DNA of 64,000 nucleotides, taken from assembly GCA_022495995.1 (NCBI GenBank), contig JAFEMH010001304.1:433374-497373 (forward strand). The letters are read 5' to 3'. Position numbers and translations under genes: made by a program. A model generated the notes under the pieces. That model saw nothing but the letters and a program-made list of their open reading frames with translations, had not been told where the DNA came from and did no database searches. This document shows positions 10,959-21,414 of the stretch, piece by piece. The number at the start of each line of letters is the position of its first letter. Position 1 is the stretch's first letter. The DNA is from Adenophora triphylla var. japonica. Taxonomy: Eukaryota > Streptophyta > Magnoliopsida > Asterales > Campanulaceae.

Positions 10959-12990
10959 ATGAAACGGTCTCGGACATTTGTTGATAACTTTGATCCAGAA
11001 CCCGAAAGAAGCTTTCACGAAAGATTAAGAAGATTTAGAGAAACTCTACGAAAACACATGGACGGAGAACCGCAAACACCTGCTAGGACCCTACGGGACT
11101 TTGTTAACCCAAGTACCCCGGGAACTAGATCCCTTATTGTTGTGCCGAATGCCGGAGCGGCAAACTTCGAGATAAAGCCGCAATTATTGCACATGGTTAT
11201 GAATAACCAATACAATGACGCACCGCTTCGAAGATCCCCATCTGCACATCCAAACATTTCTTGAATATTGTGATACTACACGTATTCAAGGTGTTACGGT
11301 GGAAGCAATCCGGATGCGCCTTTTTCCATTTTCACTCAAGGATAAGGCGAAACAATGGTTGAATTCGGTCCCCTGCATCTATTGACAACATGGGACCAAA
11401 TTCAAGAAGCATTCCTTGGTCGATTTTTCCCACCAAGCAAGATCGCCAGATACGAACAAAGATCACTAACTTCTGTCAAACGTATAGTGAAACTTTGTAT
11501 GATGCATGGGAACGGTTCAAGGAACTTCTCGTAATGTGCCCCCACCACGGGCTTGAAAAGTGGTTGATTGTTCACACCTTCTACAACGGTCTCATTTTCA
11601 AAACAAGAGAGACCATTGATGCCGCGCAGGAGGAGCGTTGATGAACAAAGGAGTCGATGAGGCGTACGACCTTATCGAAAACATTGCATTGAACCATTAC
11701 CAATGGTCAAGCGAGAGGAGCAAAGCAACAAGGTACGCCCGGTAAATATAATGTTGATGCGCTTACTCTTCTCTCCTCTAAAGTTGACATGCTTTTGAAA
11801 AAGTTTGAAAATCTTAATGCCAATCCCATTGCTAGTGTAAATGTGGTATGCGAACTATGTGGGTCTAACTCACATAGTACGGATAACTGCGAGTTACTTG
11901 ACGTTACCTCTAACGATCAAGTGAACTTCGTTAATTCTTTTGGGCAAAAAGGGGGGATGTATTCTAACACATACAACCCCAATTTTTCCTACAAGAATGA
12001 CAACGTTCTTAACCCGCAATCATTTACACAATATCAAGGTCTTACATTTGGAAATTTCAAAAATACTTCAAATATTTTTTCTCCCCCTAAATCAAAATTA
12101 GATCTTTTAATGGATTTCATAGTTGAGAGTAAGAATGAGCAAGAAAAGACTAATGCTGAATTTAGGGAATGCTTTAAGTTATTTAATGATAAATTTGATG
12201 AATTAGCCACCCATAATAAAATATTAAATGAGCATGCTAAAGCAGTAGTTACTAGAAGTGGGAGAGAACTTATTGATTGTCCACCTAAAGAGAGTAGCCC
12301 CATTGAAGAAAGTATTAGTCAAAACCCACCCGTGGTCGAGACTAATGATGAGGATGATAAGGGGACGGAATCCCCTAAAATAACTAGAAATTTTGATCCA
12401 CCTATACCTTACCCTCAAAGGTTGATAAAGGCAAAGCTCGATAAACAATTTGCAAAATTTTTAGAAGTTTTAAAATCTATCTACATTAATATACCTTTCA
12501 CGGATGCTTTGCAACAAATGCCTTCTTATGCTAAATTTCTCAAAGATATTCTTTCTAACAAAAGGAAGCTAGAAGAAATTGAAACTGTTGCTTTAACGGA
12601 GGAAGTGAGTGCCGTTTTACAAAAGGTTACCCCAAAACTAAAAGATCCCGGTACTTTCTCTATCCCTTGTAATATAGGTAAATTTGATGTTGATAATGCT
12701 ATGCTAGATCTAGGAGCTAGTGTAAGCCTCATCCCGCTTCGTAAGCAAGAAGATTGGTGTAGGAGAATTAAAACCTACAACCATATCCCCGCAATTGGCG
12801 GATCGTTCCATTAAATATCCAAAGTGGGTATTATGGAAGATGTCCCTTGCCAAATCGGGAAGTTAATCATCCCGGTAGATTTTGTTGTTCTCGAGATGGA
12901 AGAAGATAGTCATATTCCTGTAATTCTAGGTAGACCTTTCCTTGCCACAAAAGGGCGATTATAGGCGTTAAACATGGCAACCTAACTTTG
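10959..12990 (+). pseudogene. Athila-like gag and protease
   Basis: The start codon at 10959 opens MKRSRTFVDNFDPEPERSF. The gag core continues through several frames (frameshifts near 11230 and 11380) with the capsid-like features FPFSLKDKAKQWL and AWERFKELL. A CCHC zinc knuckle (CELCGSNSHSTDNC) lies at 11849-11890. After a long Asn/Glu-rich linker comes the protease with D-L-G-A-S near 12710; it leaves frame near 12760 and ends in ILGRPFLATKG around 12950. Gag packages element RNA and the protease matures it. At least three frameshifts make it non-functional. Confidence 0.85.
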
Positions 12991-14957
12991 AATGTAGGAG
13001 ATGATAAAATAGAGTTTAACTTGTCTAAATTCATGAGAAATCCTGATCTTGAGAACCCTTGCTTGAACATTAACATGTTAGAATCAATTAGCAAGGAATT
13101 AGAGAGTCCCCAATCTAAGGATCCGCTAGAAAAAAGTCTTATAGATTGGAAGAGAACTTTGCATGATAATGACGATGAAGAAATTGCAAATTATACCATG
13201 CTTTTAGACACAGCAAAGCCTATTGAGGACAATAATTTCGAAAAGTTGGAGGCTACAGCAGAACCATCCAACAAAGAGGAAAAAGAGGTAGTTAAGGCAC
13301 CTCAAGTCGAGTTAAAACCTCTTCCTGCAAATCTAAGGTATGAATTTCTGGGACCTGACTCCACTTATCCTGTGATTATAAATGCTAACCTAGGTCCTCT
13401 AGAAACAGAAAAATTGTTAGATGAGCTTAGGTTGCATCAAAAAGCCATAGGATATACGATAGATGACTTAAAAGGAATTCATCCAAAAATTTGCATGCAT
13501 AGGATTGATTTAGAGGAAGATCATAAACCTTCCATTGAACATCAAAGAAGACTCAATCCTAACATGAAGGAAGTAGTCAAAAAGGAAGTCCTTAAATTAC
13601 TTGACTCAGGCATCATCTACCCAATTTCGTATAGCAAATGGGTGAGCCCAGGTTCAAGTTGTCCCTAAGAAGGGAGGAATGACAGTCATTCGAAATGATA
13701 AGGATGAATTAATCCCAATAAAGACTGTCACGGGTTGGCGCATGTGTATAGATTACGTAAAATTAAATAAAGCCACCCGAAAAGACCACTTTCCCCTTCC
13801 CTTTATAGACCAAATGCTAGAAAGATTGGCCAAACATTCCCATTTTCGTTATTTGGACGGATATTCAGGATTTTTCCAAATCCCTATCCATCCGTACGAT
13901 CAAGAAAAAACTACTTTTACTTGTCCTTATGGTACCTTCGCTTATAGAAGAATGCCTTTTGGACTTTGTAATGCTCCCGCCACTTTTCAGCGTTGTATGA
14001 TGTTCATTTTTTCCGAATACATAGAAAATATTATGGAAGTTTTTATGGATGATTTCTCTGTTTACGGATATTCTTTTGACGAATGTTTGAAGAATTTATC
14101 TAAGGTCCTTAACGTTGTGAAGAGGTCAATCTTGTTCTAAATTGGGAAAAATGCCATTTTATGGTAAATGAAGGGATAGTGTTAGGACACATGGTGTCCG
14201 AAAAAGGAATAGAAGTAGATAAGGCAAAAATCGAAATTATTGAAAAATTACCTCCGCCTACTAATGTTAAAGGTATAAGAAGTTTTCTTGGTCACGCCGG
14301 ATTTTACCGACGTTTTATAAAAGATTTCTCAAAAATTTCTAAACCTTTAACTAATCTACTAATGAAAGATGCTCCATTTGTGTTTGATAGCCCTTGTCTT
14401 GAAGCTTTCAATAGGTTGAAGGAAGCTTTGATCTCCGCTCCTATCGTACAACCACCCGATTGGGATCTCCCTTTCGAAATAATGTGCGATGCAAGTGATT
14501 TCGCGGTTGGAGCCGTGCAGGACAGCGAAAAGACAAGAAAACGCACGCAATATATTATGCCGGCCCGAACACTAGATGAAGCACAAATGAATTATGCCAC
14601 CACAGAAAAAGAGCTTTTGGCCGTAATATTTGCTATGGAAAAATTTCGGTCATATTTGGTGGGATCAAAGGTAATCATATACACGGATCACGCTGCAATT
14701 AGATACTTGTTGACAAAGAAGGATGCAAAGCCAAGGTTAATAAGATGGATCCTTCTCCTCCAAGAATTCGATTTGGAAATCCGTGATAAAAAGGGGACGA
14801 AAAATTTGGTCGCAGATCATTTATCCCGCCTTCCTAAAGAGTTAGAAATTTCCGATAATTATGACCTTCCCATTGATGATTCGTTTCCGGATGATCATCT
14901 TCTTGCTATAAGCAATGTCGAAATTCCTTGGTTTGCGGACATTGTTAACTATCTAGC
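12991..14957 (+). pseudogene. Athila-like reverse transcriptase and RNase H
   Basis: The linker with LPANLRYEFLGPDSTYPVII leads into the RT fingers. After a frameshift near 13670 come WRMCIDYVKLNKATRKDHFPLP, FRYLDGYSGFFQIPIHP and the catalytic box VFMDDFSVYG. Another frameshift near 14130 leads to the thumb and RNase H with [31 protein letters not shown] and [11 protein letters not shown]. The box F-M-D-D instead of Y-x-D-D is normal for Athila. Three ORF fragments are needed to cover it, so it is inactive. Confidence 0.9.
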
Positions 14958-16221
14958 ATGCAAGATTCTTCCTCCGAAATGAGTCATCAACAAAAGAAGA
15001 GATTTTTATCAGAAATAAAAAAATACTTTTGGGAAGATCCGCTCCTTTTTAGACATTGCGCAGACGGAATCATTAGGCGGTGTGTACCTAATGAAGAGAT
15101 AAAGGACATTCTGTATCATTGTCATTCATCTCCTTATGGCGGTCATGCAAGCACAGTCAAAACCGCCGCCAAGGTTCTTCAATCGGGTTTTTTTGGCCCA
15201 CGCTCTTCAAAGATGCTCGAAATTTTGTCATCTCTTGTGACCGTTGCCAACGAACCGGCAACATTTCAAGGAGGAATGAGATGCCTCTCAATAATATTCT
15301 GGAAGTTGAGATTTTTGACGTTTGGGGTATTGATTTCATGGGACCTTTCCCGCATCTTTCAACAATAATTACATTTTGGTAGCGATAGACTACGTCTCAA
15401 AATGGGTGGAAGCTATAGCATCTCCAACAAACGACTCAAAAGTCGTCATGAAGCTTTTCAAGGATACAATTTTTCCAAGATTTGGGGTTCCAAAAGTCAT
15501 CATAAGCGATGGAGGATCACACTTTTCGCACCGCCAGTTTGATGCTTTACTAAAAAGTACGGAGTCTATCATAAAACAGGCACCGCGTATCATCCTCAAA
15601 CAAGTGGGCAAGTGGAAATATCAAATCGAGAAATAAAGTGGATCTTGGAGAAAACGGTAATAAGTTCAAGAAAGGATTGGTCAATTAAATTGAACGATGC
15701 TTTGTGGGCTTATCGCACCGCTTTTAAAACGCCTATCGGAACCACTCCTTTTCGATTAGTTTATGGGAAGCCATGTCATTTACCAAGAGAACTCGAGCAT
15801 AAGGCTTATTGGGCAATCAAAGCCCTAAACTATGACTTGAAAGAAGCCGGTGAAAAGAGGAGACTACGGTTACAAGAGCTTGAAGAACTCCGTTTTGAAG
15901 CTTACGAAAGTGCCGAGATTATACAAGGAGAAAACAAAAAAATGGCATGATGCTCATATAATGAGAAGGGATTTTAAAGAAGGGGACATGGTATTACTTT
16001 TTAATTCTCGTTTAAAGCTTTTTCCAGGAAAATTAAAATCAAGATGGACAGGCCCATATCAAGTACGAAAGGTATATCCATACGGAGCCATCGAAATTTG
16101 GAACGAAACACACGGAGAATTTAAAGTAAACGGGCAAAGACTGAAACACTACATGACCGGAGATCCAATTGGAGTGGTTTCATGTATTACTTTGGGCGAA
16201 CCTACCCGTGATCCATTTTAG
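14958..16221 (+). pseudogene. Athila-like integrase
   Basis: HHCC zinc finger ([13 protein letters not shown] ... [10 protein letters not shown]), core D in [11 protein letters not shown] in IISDGGSHF, and the segment carrying the catalytic E spread over frames near 15600. The C-terminal part has [17 protein letters not shown] and RWTGPYQV. Four overlapping fragments (14958-15368, 15119-15382, 15376-15636, 15612-16221) show at least three frameshifts. The stop at about 16219 is followed by a polypurine tract. Confidence 0.85.
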
Positions 16222-16293
16222 TAAGTTTTTCCCTTTACCCTCCCGGGATTTGGCATTGTTTCTTGAAACATTGAGGACAATGTTCATTTCAAG

Positions 16294-16307
16294 TGTGGGG
16301 GGGTAAA
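16294..16307 (+). promoter_or_regulatory. Internal polypurine tract
   Basis: AAGTGTGGGGGGGTAA follows the integrase gene directly and repeats the context of the 3' tract (GAGGACAATG... here, GGGGACAAGC... there). It could act as a second plus-strand primer site. Confidence 0.5.
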
Positions 16308-16909
16308 TCTATCCTTTTATTTTTCGCTTTATTTTTCGCTTTCTAGTATAGATTTAACTGCTTTCTAGTATAATTTTTCTTTTTTTTAACTTAGTTGCAT
16401 TTTTTCTTTTATGCATGTATAGTAGTATATAAAAAAAAAAAAAATCCCTATGATGATCAAAAATCATTATCTTTATGCTTGCCATTTGCCCTAGTATAAA
16501 TGCCTTTATCTTTCCTCTCATATTTTCTATACACTTAGAAACCTATAAAAAGGAAAAGTATAAGGGATCTTTTTAGGAAATAATTGAAAGCCTCATAAGT
16601 TGGTATAGCACAATATAGAATCTCATCAAGGAAAATGCATTTGATTAGAAGGAATTCTTTTATGCTTGGTTATTTATACAAATTTTGAATATATTCTTTT
16701 AAGATTGTACATTTTTTATCTTTATTAGATATTTATTCCCTTTTTAGAAGCACCTTTTTGTTTGCATCCCTTGAATCACACCCTTTCATAAATTCCATCC
16801 TTCCATTTTCAAATCAAGTCAAAGAAAAACACTTCTATCTTATTAATAAAAGAGTGACAATGGTCACCAAACCTTAAAAGCAAAAAGAAACCTATTATCT
16901 CCTAAGTAA

Positions 16910-17034
16910 CTCGGGGCACGGCGTTCGCTGCGACGATGCTTCCTTGCCAAAACGGAAATAATATCCAAAAGTATTCTTGATCTAAGTATTAGGAACATGG
17001 GGCTCGCGACCACAATGTCTCCTACTTGAAAGGA
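16910..17034 (+). repeat. Two-part conserved block shared with the Sirevirus
   Basis: Part A starts CTCGGGGCACGGCGTTCGC (16910). Part B starts ATTAGGAACATGGGGCTCGC (16988). The same A-B order and similar spacing recur at 40859-40975 inside a Copia element. A and B are themselves related (consensus RGGRCAYGGAGCTCGC), so this is a degenerate tandem repeat. No ORF explains it. Confidence 0.7.
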
Positions 17035-17554
17035 TCAAGAATAACTTAGGTCTTTTGCAAAAATATAACACGTACAAAAATAAGATAAATTTGTTTGACT
17101 TTGACGAGATTTTTCCACTACCATCACCCATTTTTCACCCTTGTGATTCAAGAATGTAATACAATTCTTCGAAACTTCTAAATTGTGAATAAAATATCTA
17201 TACCTTCTCTTGTACATCTTAAAGAAATAAAATTCATCTTTTCTAAAAAAAAATCACTCTAAAAAGTGATAGCTTTTCCTACCAAGAAGATTCTTCCTTC
17301 TAGCATGCTTTACTTGGTCAAAATTCTATATATGCTATACTAGGTTATTGTCTTGCATTTTATCTCTTTAAAATATCCCTAAAATATTTCTTCCTAAAAT
17401 AAATTTTTAAAGGTATTCAAAATATGATTAGATAGATAAAAGGCATTATCTACTAGGCATTCAAGGGCTTGCTACTTTATTTCTGAGGGATCAATCATAT
17501 TTTTCTCCCTCTCCATATTTCATTCTAAGTTTGCTTGGGGACAAGCAAAGGTTT

Positions 17555-17569
17555 AAGTGTGGGGGAGTT
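17555..17569 (+). promoter_or_regulatory. 3' polypurine tract of Athila-like element
   Basis: AAGTGTGGGGGAGTT abuts the TG of the 3' LTR, the position needed for priming plus-strand DNA synthesis. Confidence 0.8.
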
Positions 17570-19143
17570 TGATAAGTGACTATTATATAGTCATTTATCC
17601 TTATTTTTATATACTTTTTATTGCATAAATCATCATTTCTCATTTCATTTCATATACTTTTTAGTTCCTTTTCCTTATTTTCTAGATTTTACGCTTTTGG
17701 TATTTTTCTTGCTTTTTAAGACAGGTTTTAGGTTCATTTTTATCAAAAGGATACTTGGACACTTCAAGGCAAAAGACTTGGGAGAGCACCAACCAAATCA
17801 AGCACACAAAGTTAAAATTCGGACAGAGCGGCCGTGCAAAGAAAGATGGAGCGGCCGTGCACTTGGCCTTTTTCAGGCCATTTTTGGCCCTAAATTATAG
17901 AGTGGCTGTGTCTTGAAGAGGGAGCGCCCGTGTCATCTTATGGAGCGGCCGTGCAGCTTATATAGGAGCGGCCGTGCAAAGTGTCAAGACTTAAATTCAA
18001 ATCTGGCGCCAAGGGTCACACGGCCGTGCAACTTCCTTGACGCGGCCGTGCAAAACGCGACTGCAAACGTAAAGGCACCTTTTGGTTGCACCTGATTGAA
18101 GAGTTCCCTCCTTTTTATAAATAGGACCCTAGTGATCAGTCTTAGAAACGAATTATTAGAGAGAAACTACTGATATTAGATAGATAGAAAACACAAATAC
18201 TTGTGATAACAATTTCCAAGGAGATTTGAAGATCAAGTCATTATTTTGTTCTTGAAGTCACTTTGGAAGAAGAGCAATAAAAGTGAAGCATTATTTTCAG
18301 CATTTGTTCATCATAAGTCTTTCTTACTCAATCTCTTATTTTAATTGCTTATATATTATAAATGGCTTGTGAGTAATCCCCCATATTCTTGGGGTTGGAA
18401 ACTCAAAAGCATGCTTATTCATCATCTAAAAATGATTAGTCTTGTCTTCTTTCTTCATCTAAAACAATCTCTTTATATTATTCTCTAAATGCCTTACTTA
18501 TTGGCGATATCCAATTTGTATGATTCGACTCAATTGAGAGAAGTACCTAGCGGAGAATCTCAATTGACGGAACCATATAAAGAAACTAGGTTTATTGATC
18601 ACGAGAGTAGTTCAATGGCCTAGGGATGTTCCTTTAATGGAAAGTATGTTGACTTCCGTCCTTAATGGATTCTTACTAATTATGGTCAGCTAGAGATAAG
18701 CCGGAATGCCCGTTTGTGACAGGGCGGGGGCAAACATAAACGGATTTCTCAAACAGTTAGGACATAATTAGTGAAGAATACAAACGCTATTGTCCTAGCC
18801 CGAAATAGCGTAGGCCTAACATACCATCCTTGCTTTTTATGAAAACCTTTTATTTCTAAGACAAAGACAATTTGATGAATAAGAATATGTGTATGATTTC
18901 CAATCCCAAGAATGCTTCGTTTTATAAGATTTAAATTAAAAGTATTTTCTGTTTATGATCTCTCTATTATTCTAAAAACAAATTTTATCTACCCCCCCAA
19001 TCCTTTCTTTATTTTCTAAAAAGACAAAAATATCCCTTAAGTAAACCCTGTCTCTGTGGGATCGACTCGTACTTGCACCCGCTATATTACAATAGCCCGT
19101 GCGCTTGCGGATATAAAATAAACCGTTAGGTTTCGACCGAACA
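17570..19143 (+). repeat. Athila-like 3' LTR
   Basis: 1574 bases, TG...CA, nearly identical to 9235-10807. Differences noticed include a shorter C-run near 18994, some C/T changes in the CGGCCGTG array and a one-base change near 18133. Confidence 0.97.
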
Positions 19144-19148
19144 GTGCA
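19144..19148. repeat. Right target-site duplication GTGCA
   Basis: Matches 9230-9234 exactly; Tat gag resumes immediately after it. Confidence 0.95.
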
Positions 19149-20176
19149 TCAGTTATCCTCTGGGAGAACGGACGAGTGGACCAGTCATAATCGTCACTAT
19201 CAACCTTCTTTCCCATTTCCATGTCATCAAGCCTTTGCTTCAAGAGTTCCCATTGTTTAGCTTCCACTCCTCTGTCAGTGCTAGAGTGAATAGTGCGTTG
19301 GGAGCTACGGTGGGACTTATCACTGGGGTGATCGTTCACCCTACTATGCTCCTCGTCATTACGATGGTTGTCTCCTCGTCTAGATGGTGCTTTGTCCTGC
19401 CTTGGTTCTGCTTTATATCCACCAAGTACCATTCTATACGGTTGGGGAGTCCTCGGCCTTGCAAACGGACGAGGACGAGGAGACTCTCGTCGAGGTCGAG
19501 GAGAATCTTGACGAGGTCGACGAGGTCGAGGAGAGTCGGGATGACAAGGTGCCATGACGAGACGAGGAGGGGATAAGCATTTGGACAGACTGAGCCTCGT
19601 CCTCAGGTCTCTCGAATCTACCTCTTGTTCCTTAGAATTCAATTGGCTCCTCAGGTCTATCACCTTGTCGTTCTCCTGATGTCGAGGCCGAGGATGAGGA
19701 GGATCTCGGAGGGCTTGCTTAGGTGGTACAGCATGATCACGGGGAGGATCTCGTCGCTCACCCGTTTCCCTTCCACGAAAGTTGCCACCTGTCTTTGACG
19801 GCCTGATGAACTCGGTCATTGAGTTGTCTGGGTCCAATTGCAGTAGAGCGGCTTGAGTCTCGTAAATTCTCTACAACGTCTTCATTTGTCTATGCAACAA
19901 AGTACGTCGGTCGACGGGTTGGGTGTTTTCAGCTCGATCGACGTCAGCGTTCTTCATCATTTTCCTCCCCCTTCGTTTCCCTCGAGGACGAGTGATACGA
20001 GGAGGGTTGGCACCTGCCCCCTCGGCAGTTGGCTGTCCCATGGAATGGAGAGTCATGGCGAGGGGAGGTGGTCTGTCGTACTGAGGAGGAGGGGGAAGCA
20101 CCTCGGTAATAGGTTGGACCTCGTTCGTTTGGGTCTGCTCTTCGGCGGTAACACTTGCAAATTGTCCGTCTTCCAA
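19144..20176 (-). pseudogene. Tat gag, N-terminal part
   Basis: On the minus strand, an ATG at 20176 opens MEDGQFASVTAEEQTQTNE, a Pro/Arg-rich N-terminus. An in-frame TAG at 19871-19873 interrupts it, after which the same frame continues through a Pro-Arg-rich linker (PRPRRPRQDSPRPRRE) to the insertion point at 19144. The C-terminal half is at 8136-9234. The single stop plus the insertion make this gag inactive. Confidence 0.75.
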
Positions 20177-20640
20177 TGCAAATCAACGATTGTAACAGGA
20201 ATTACCAAATGGAAAATTTTCTACCAAATCAGGATTTCCGGCCAAAATTTGGAACAGAATTCAGCCGCTAACACGAAATTGCAAATTGCAATTTAACACC
20301 CCAAAATTTCCGGCCAAAACGTATGCTTCAGATGAAAAAAATTGCAGATTCCGGCCGAATTTGCTGAATCCGGCGGAATTAAGAACAGAGCAAAAACGGA
20401 ACAGATCTTTCCGTTCAAATCAAGAAGTGATTCGGCAAGAAATCTGGCTTCAAGCGATCTTTTTCCAGGCCAAACAAAGGGCGTTTGAATCGATTCCCGG
20501 CAATGGAACTAATTGATGATGCCAAAATCGTCAAATCGGCCCAAATCCAAGCGATCGTTTGCTCCGGCGATTGCTTAACCTGAAAATAAGACAAAACACG
20601 TAAACTAAGCCGGGGCTTCACCGGCGAAGGCCCTCCGGCG
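20177..20640 (-). other. Tat 5' leader with repeated TTCCGGCC words
   Basis: Untranslated leader between LTR and gag. It contains TTCCGGCC/GGCCGAAT words at about 20236, 20307, 20350 and 20465 and a GC-rich CCGGCG stretch next to the LTR. I could not recognise a convincing primer-binding site: no TGG-initial tRNA complement follows the proposed LTR end. Confidence 0.45.
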
Positions 20641-21414
20641 TGAGAATAAGTTCACGGTTTGGTGGTGAGAAACTAAATTGACAGAGTTTCGGAATATAAA
20701 AAGTAACGTACCAAATAATGGGATATATGGCTTGTATTTATAGGGATGGATTGACAGAATCCATGTTGAACATGGACTGTAAAGAGATAAGGTATAATCC
20801 TAAGAGGATTATATCTGTTAAGGAGTCCTTATTTGATCTGTATTGTAGGAGGTAGTTACAATTCTGATAAGATTGTAACTGCTGAATCCTTGTTTGATTA
20901 GGATTGTTGTAACTGCTCGCCTGTAAGCCGAGGAGAGTAATTTCCTTATCTTGTCATTTGCAGGTAGGCCGAGATGCATGAATTTGTCTCCTCGTCATAT
21001 AAAACTCTGTCGGCCTGAAGAAATGCCAAGGTGAATGATTTTGTCTCCTCGTCATAAGGAGATATGACAAGGTGCGAACTTTTCTCTCCTCGTCATTCAT
21101 GACCTCTCGGTCCATGATGAGCCGGGGAAGGAATAAGTAACATAGAGAGCCTATTGGTAACGTCAAGGCCGAGGAAGGCACCTTGTCCTCTATGGAGGCG
21201 ATCTTGGCATACGAGGGAGGTCTCCTCGGCACTCATAGTTGGGGCATATTTTGCTTGCTACTTGGGCCTAGATTGGCCTTATTGATGACGAGTTACGAGA
21301 TCGAGGAAGATCATTGTTGCTTCTCGTAACTCAGAGATGGATTATGTTCATAGCCCAATCCACTTGGGCCTGACCCGGACAAGCCCATGTTCGTATCTCG
21401 ATTTATACTATTCA
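20641..21414 (-). repeat. Tat LTR, shared by two internal regions
   Basis: Proposed ends are TGAGAA (20641) and TATTCA (21414), which are near-perfect inverted copies of each other. Just beyond 21414 the minus strand shows a purine tract, AAAGTCGGGGGCCAC, as expected next to a 3' LTR. The gag leader is on the other side, as expected for a 5' LTR. A minus-strand TATA box is at 20735-20742. The segment holds scattered GCCGAGG/CCTCGTC words. The left boundary is uncertain because no primer site was recognised. Confidence 0.5.
20735..20742 (-). promoter_or_regulatory. Tat LTR TATA box
   Basis: The minus strand reads CCCTATAAATACAAG, about 560 bases upstream of the gag start codon and inside the proposed LTR. 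Confidence 0.55.

Larger units (their letters stand above)
16222..17569 (+). other. Athila 3' non-coding spacer without envelope ORF
   Basis: 1.35 kb of AT-rich DNA lies between integrase stop and 3' LTR, where many Athila elements carry an envelope-like ORF. I see no credible ORF. It holds an internal polypurine tract near its left end, a block shared with the Sirevirus (16910-17034), and the functional polypurine tract at its right end. Confidence 0.7.
9235..19143 (+). mobile_element. Complete Athila-like Ty3/Gypsy retrotransposon nested in Tat gag
   Basis: Paired LTRs (9235-10807 and 17570-19143) begin TGATAAGTGA, end CCGAACA and are flanked by GTGCA. A tRNA-Asp-type primer site follows the first LTR. 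The internal region carries gag, protease, RT, RNase H and integrase in plus orientation. The protease D-L-G-A-S signature and VFMDDFSV RT box are typical of Athila. I see about 15 differences between the LTRs over 1.57 kb, so insertion was fairly recent, yet the coding part has many frameshifts and stops. No envelope-like ORF lies between integrase and 3' LTR. Confidence 0.95.
1..21414 (-). mobile_element. Tat-lineage Ty3/Gypsy retrotransposon, 3' end outside window
   Basis: Reading the minus strand from right to left, the order is LTR (20641-21414), gag, protease, RT with RNase H, a second archaeal-type RNase H and integrase. An accessory gene on the opposite strand follows toward the missing 3' LTR. 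Two RNases H plus an antisense ORF after the integrase is the known layout of plant Tat elements (Grande, RIRE2 and Retand relatives). The body is split by an Athila-like element at 9235-19143. Stops and frameshifts in most domains make it non-autonomous. Bases 1-1132 match 21838-22924, so position 1 should lie roughly 420 bases inside the missing left LTR. That distance is inferred from the right-hand copy. Confidence 0.85.

Noticed and set aside
16222..17569. Envelope-like gene in the Athila spacer
   Set aside because: Only very short frames (up to 60 residues, minus strand) and no hydrophobic segment pattern.
20580..20640. Tat primer-binding site next to the LTR
   Set aside because: The GC-rich stretch does not read as the complement of a tRNA 3' end that I can name, so it is not annotated.
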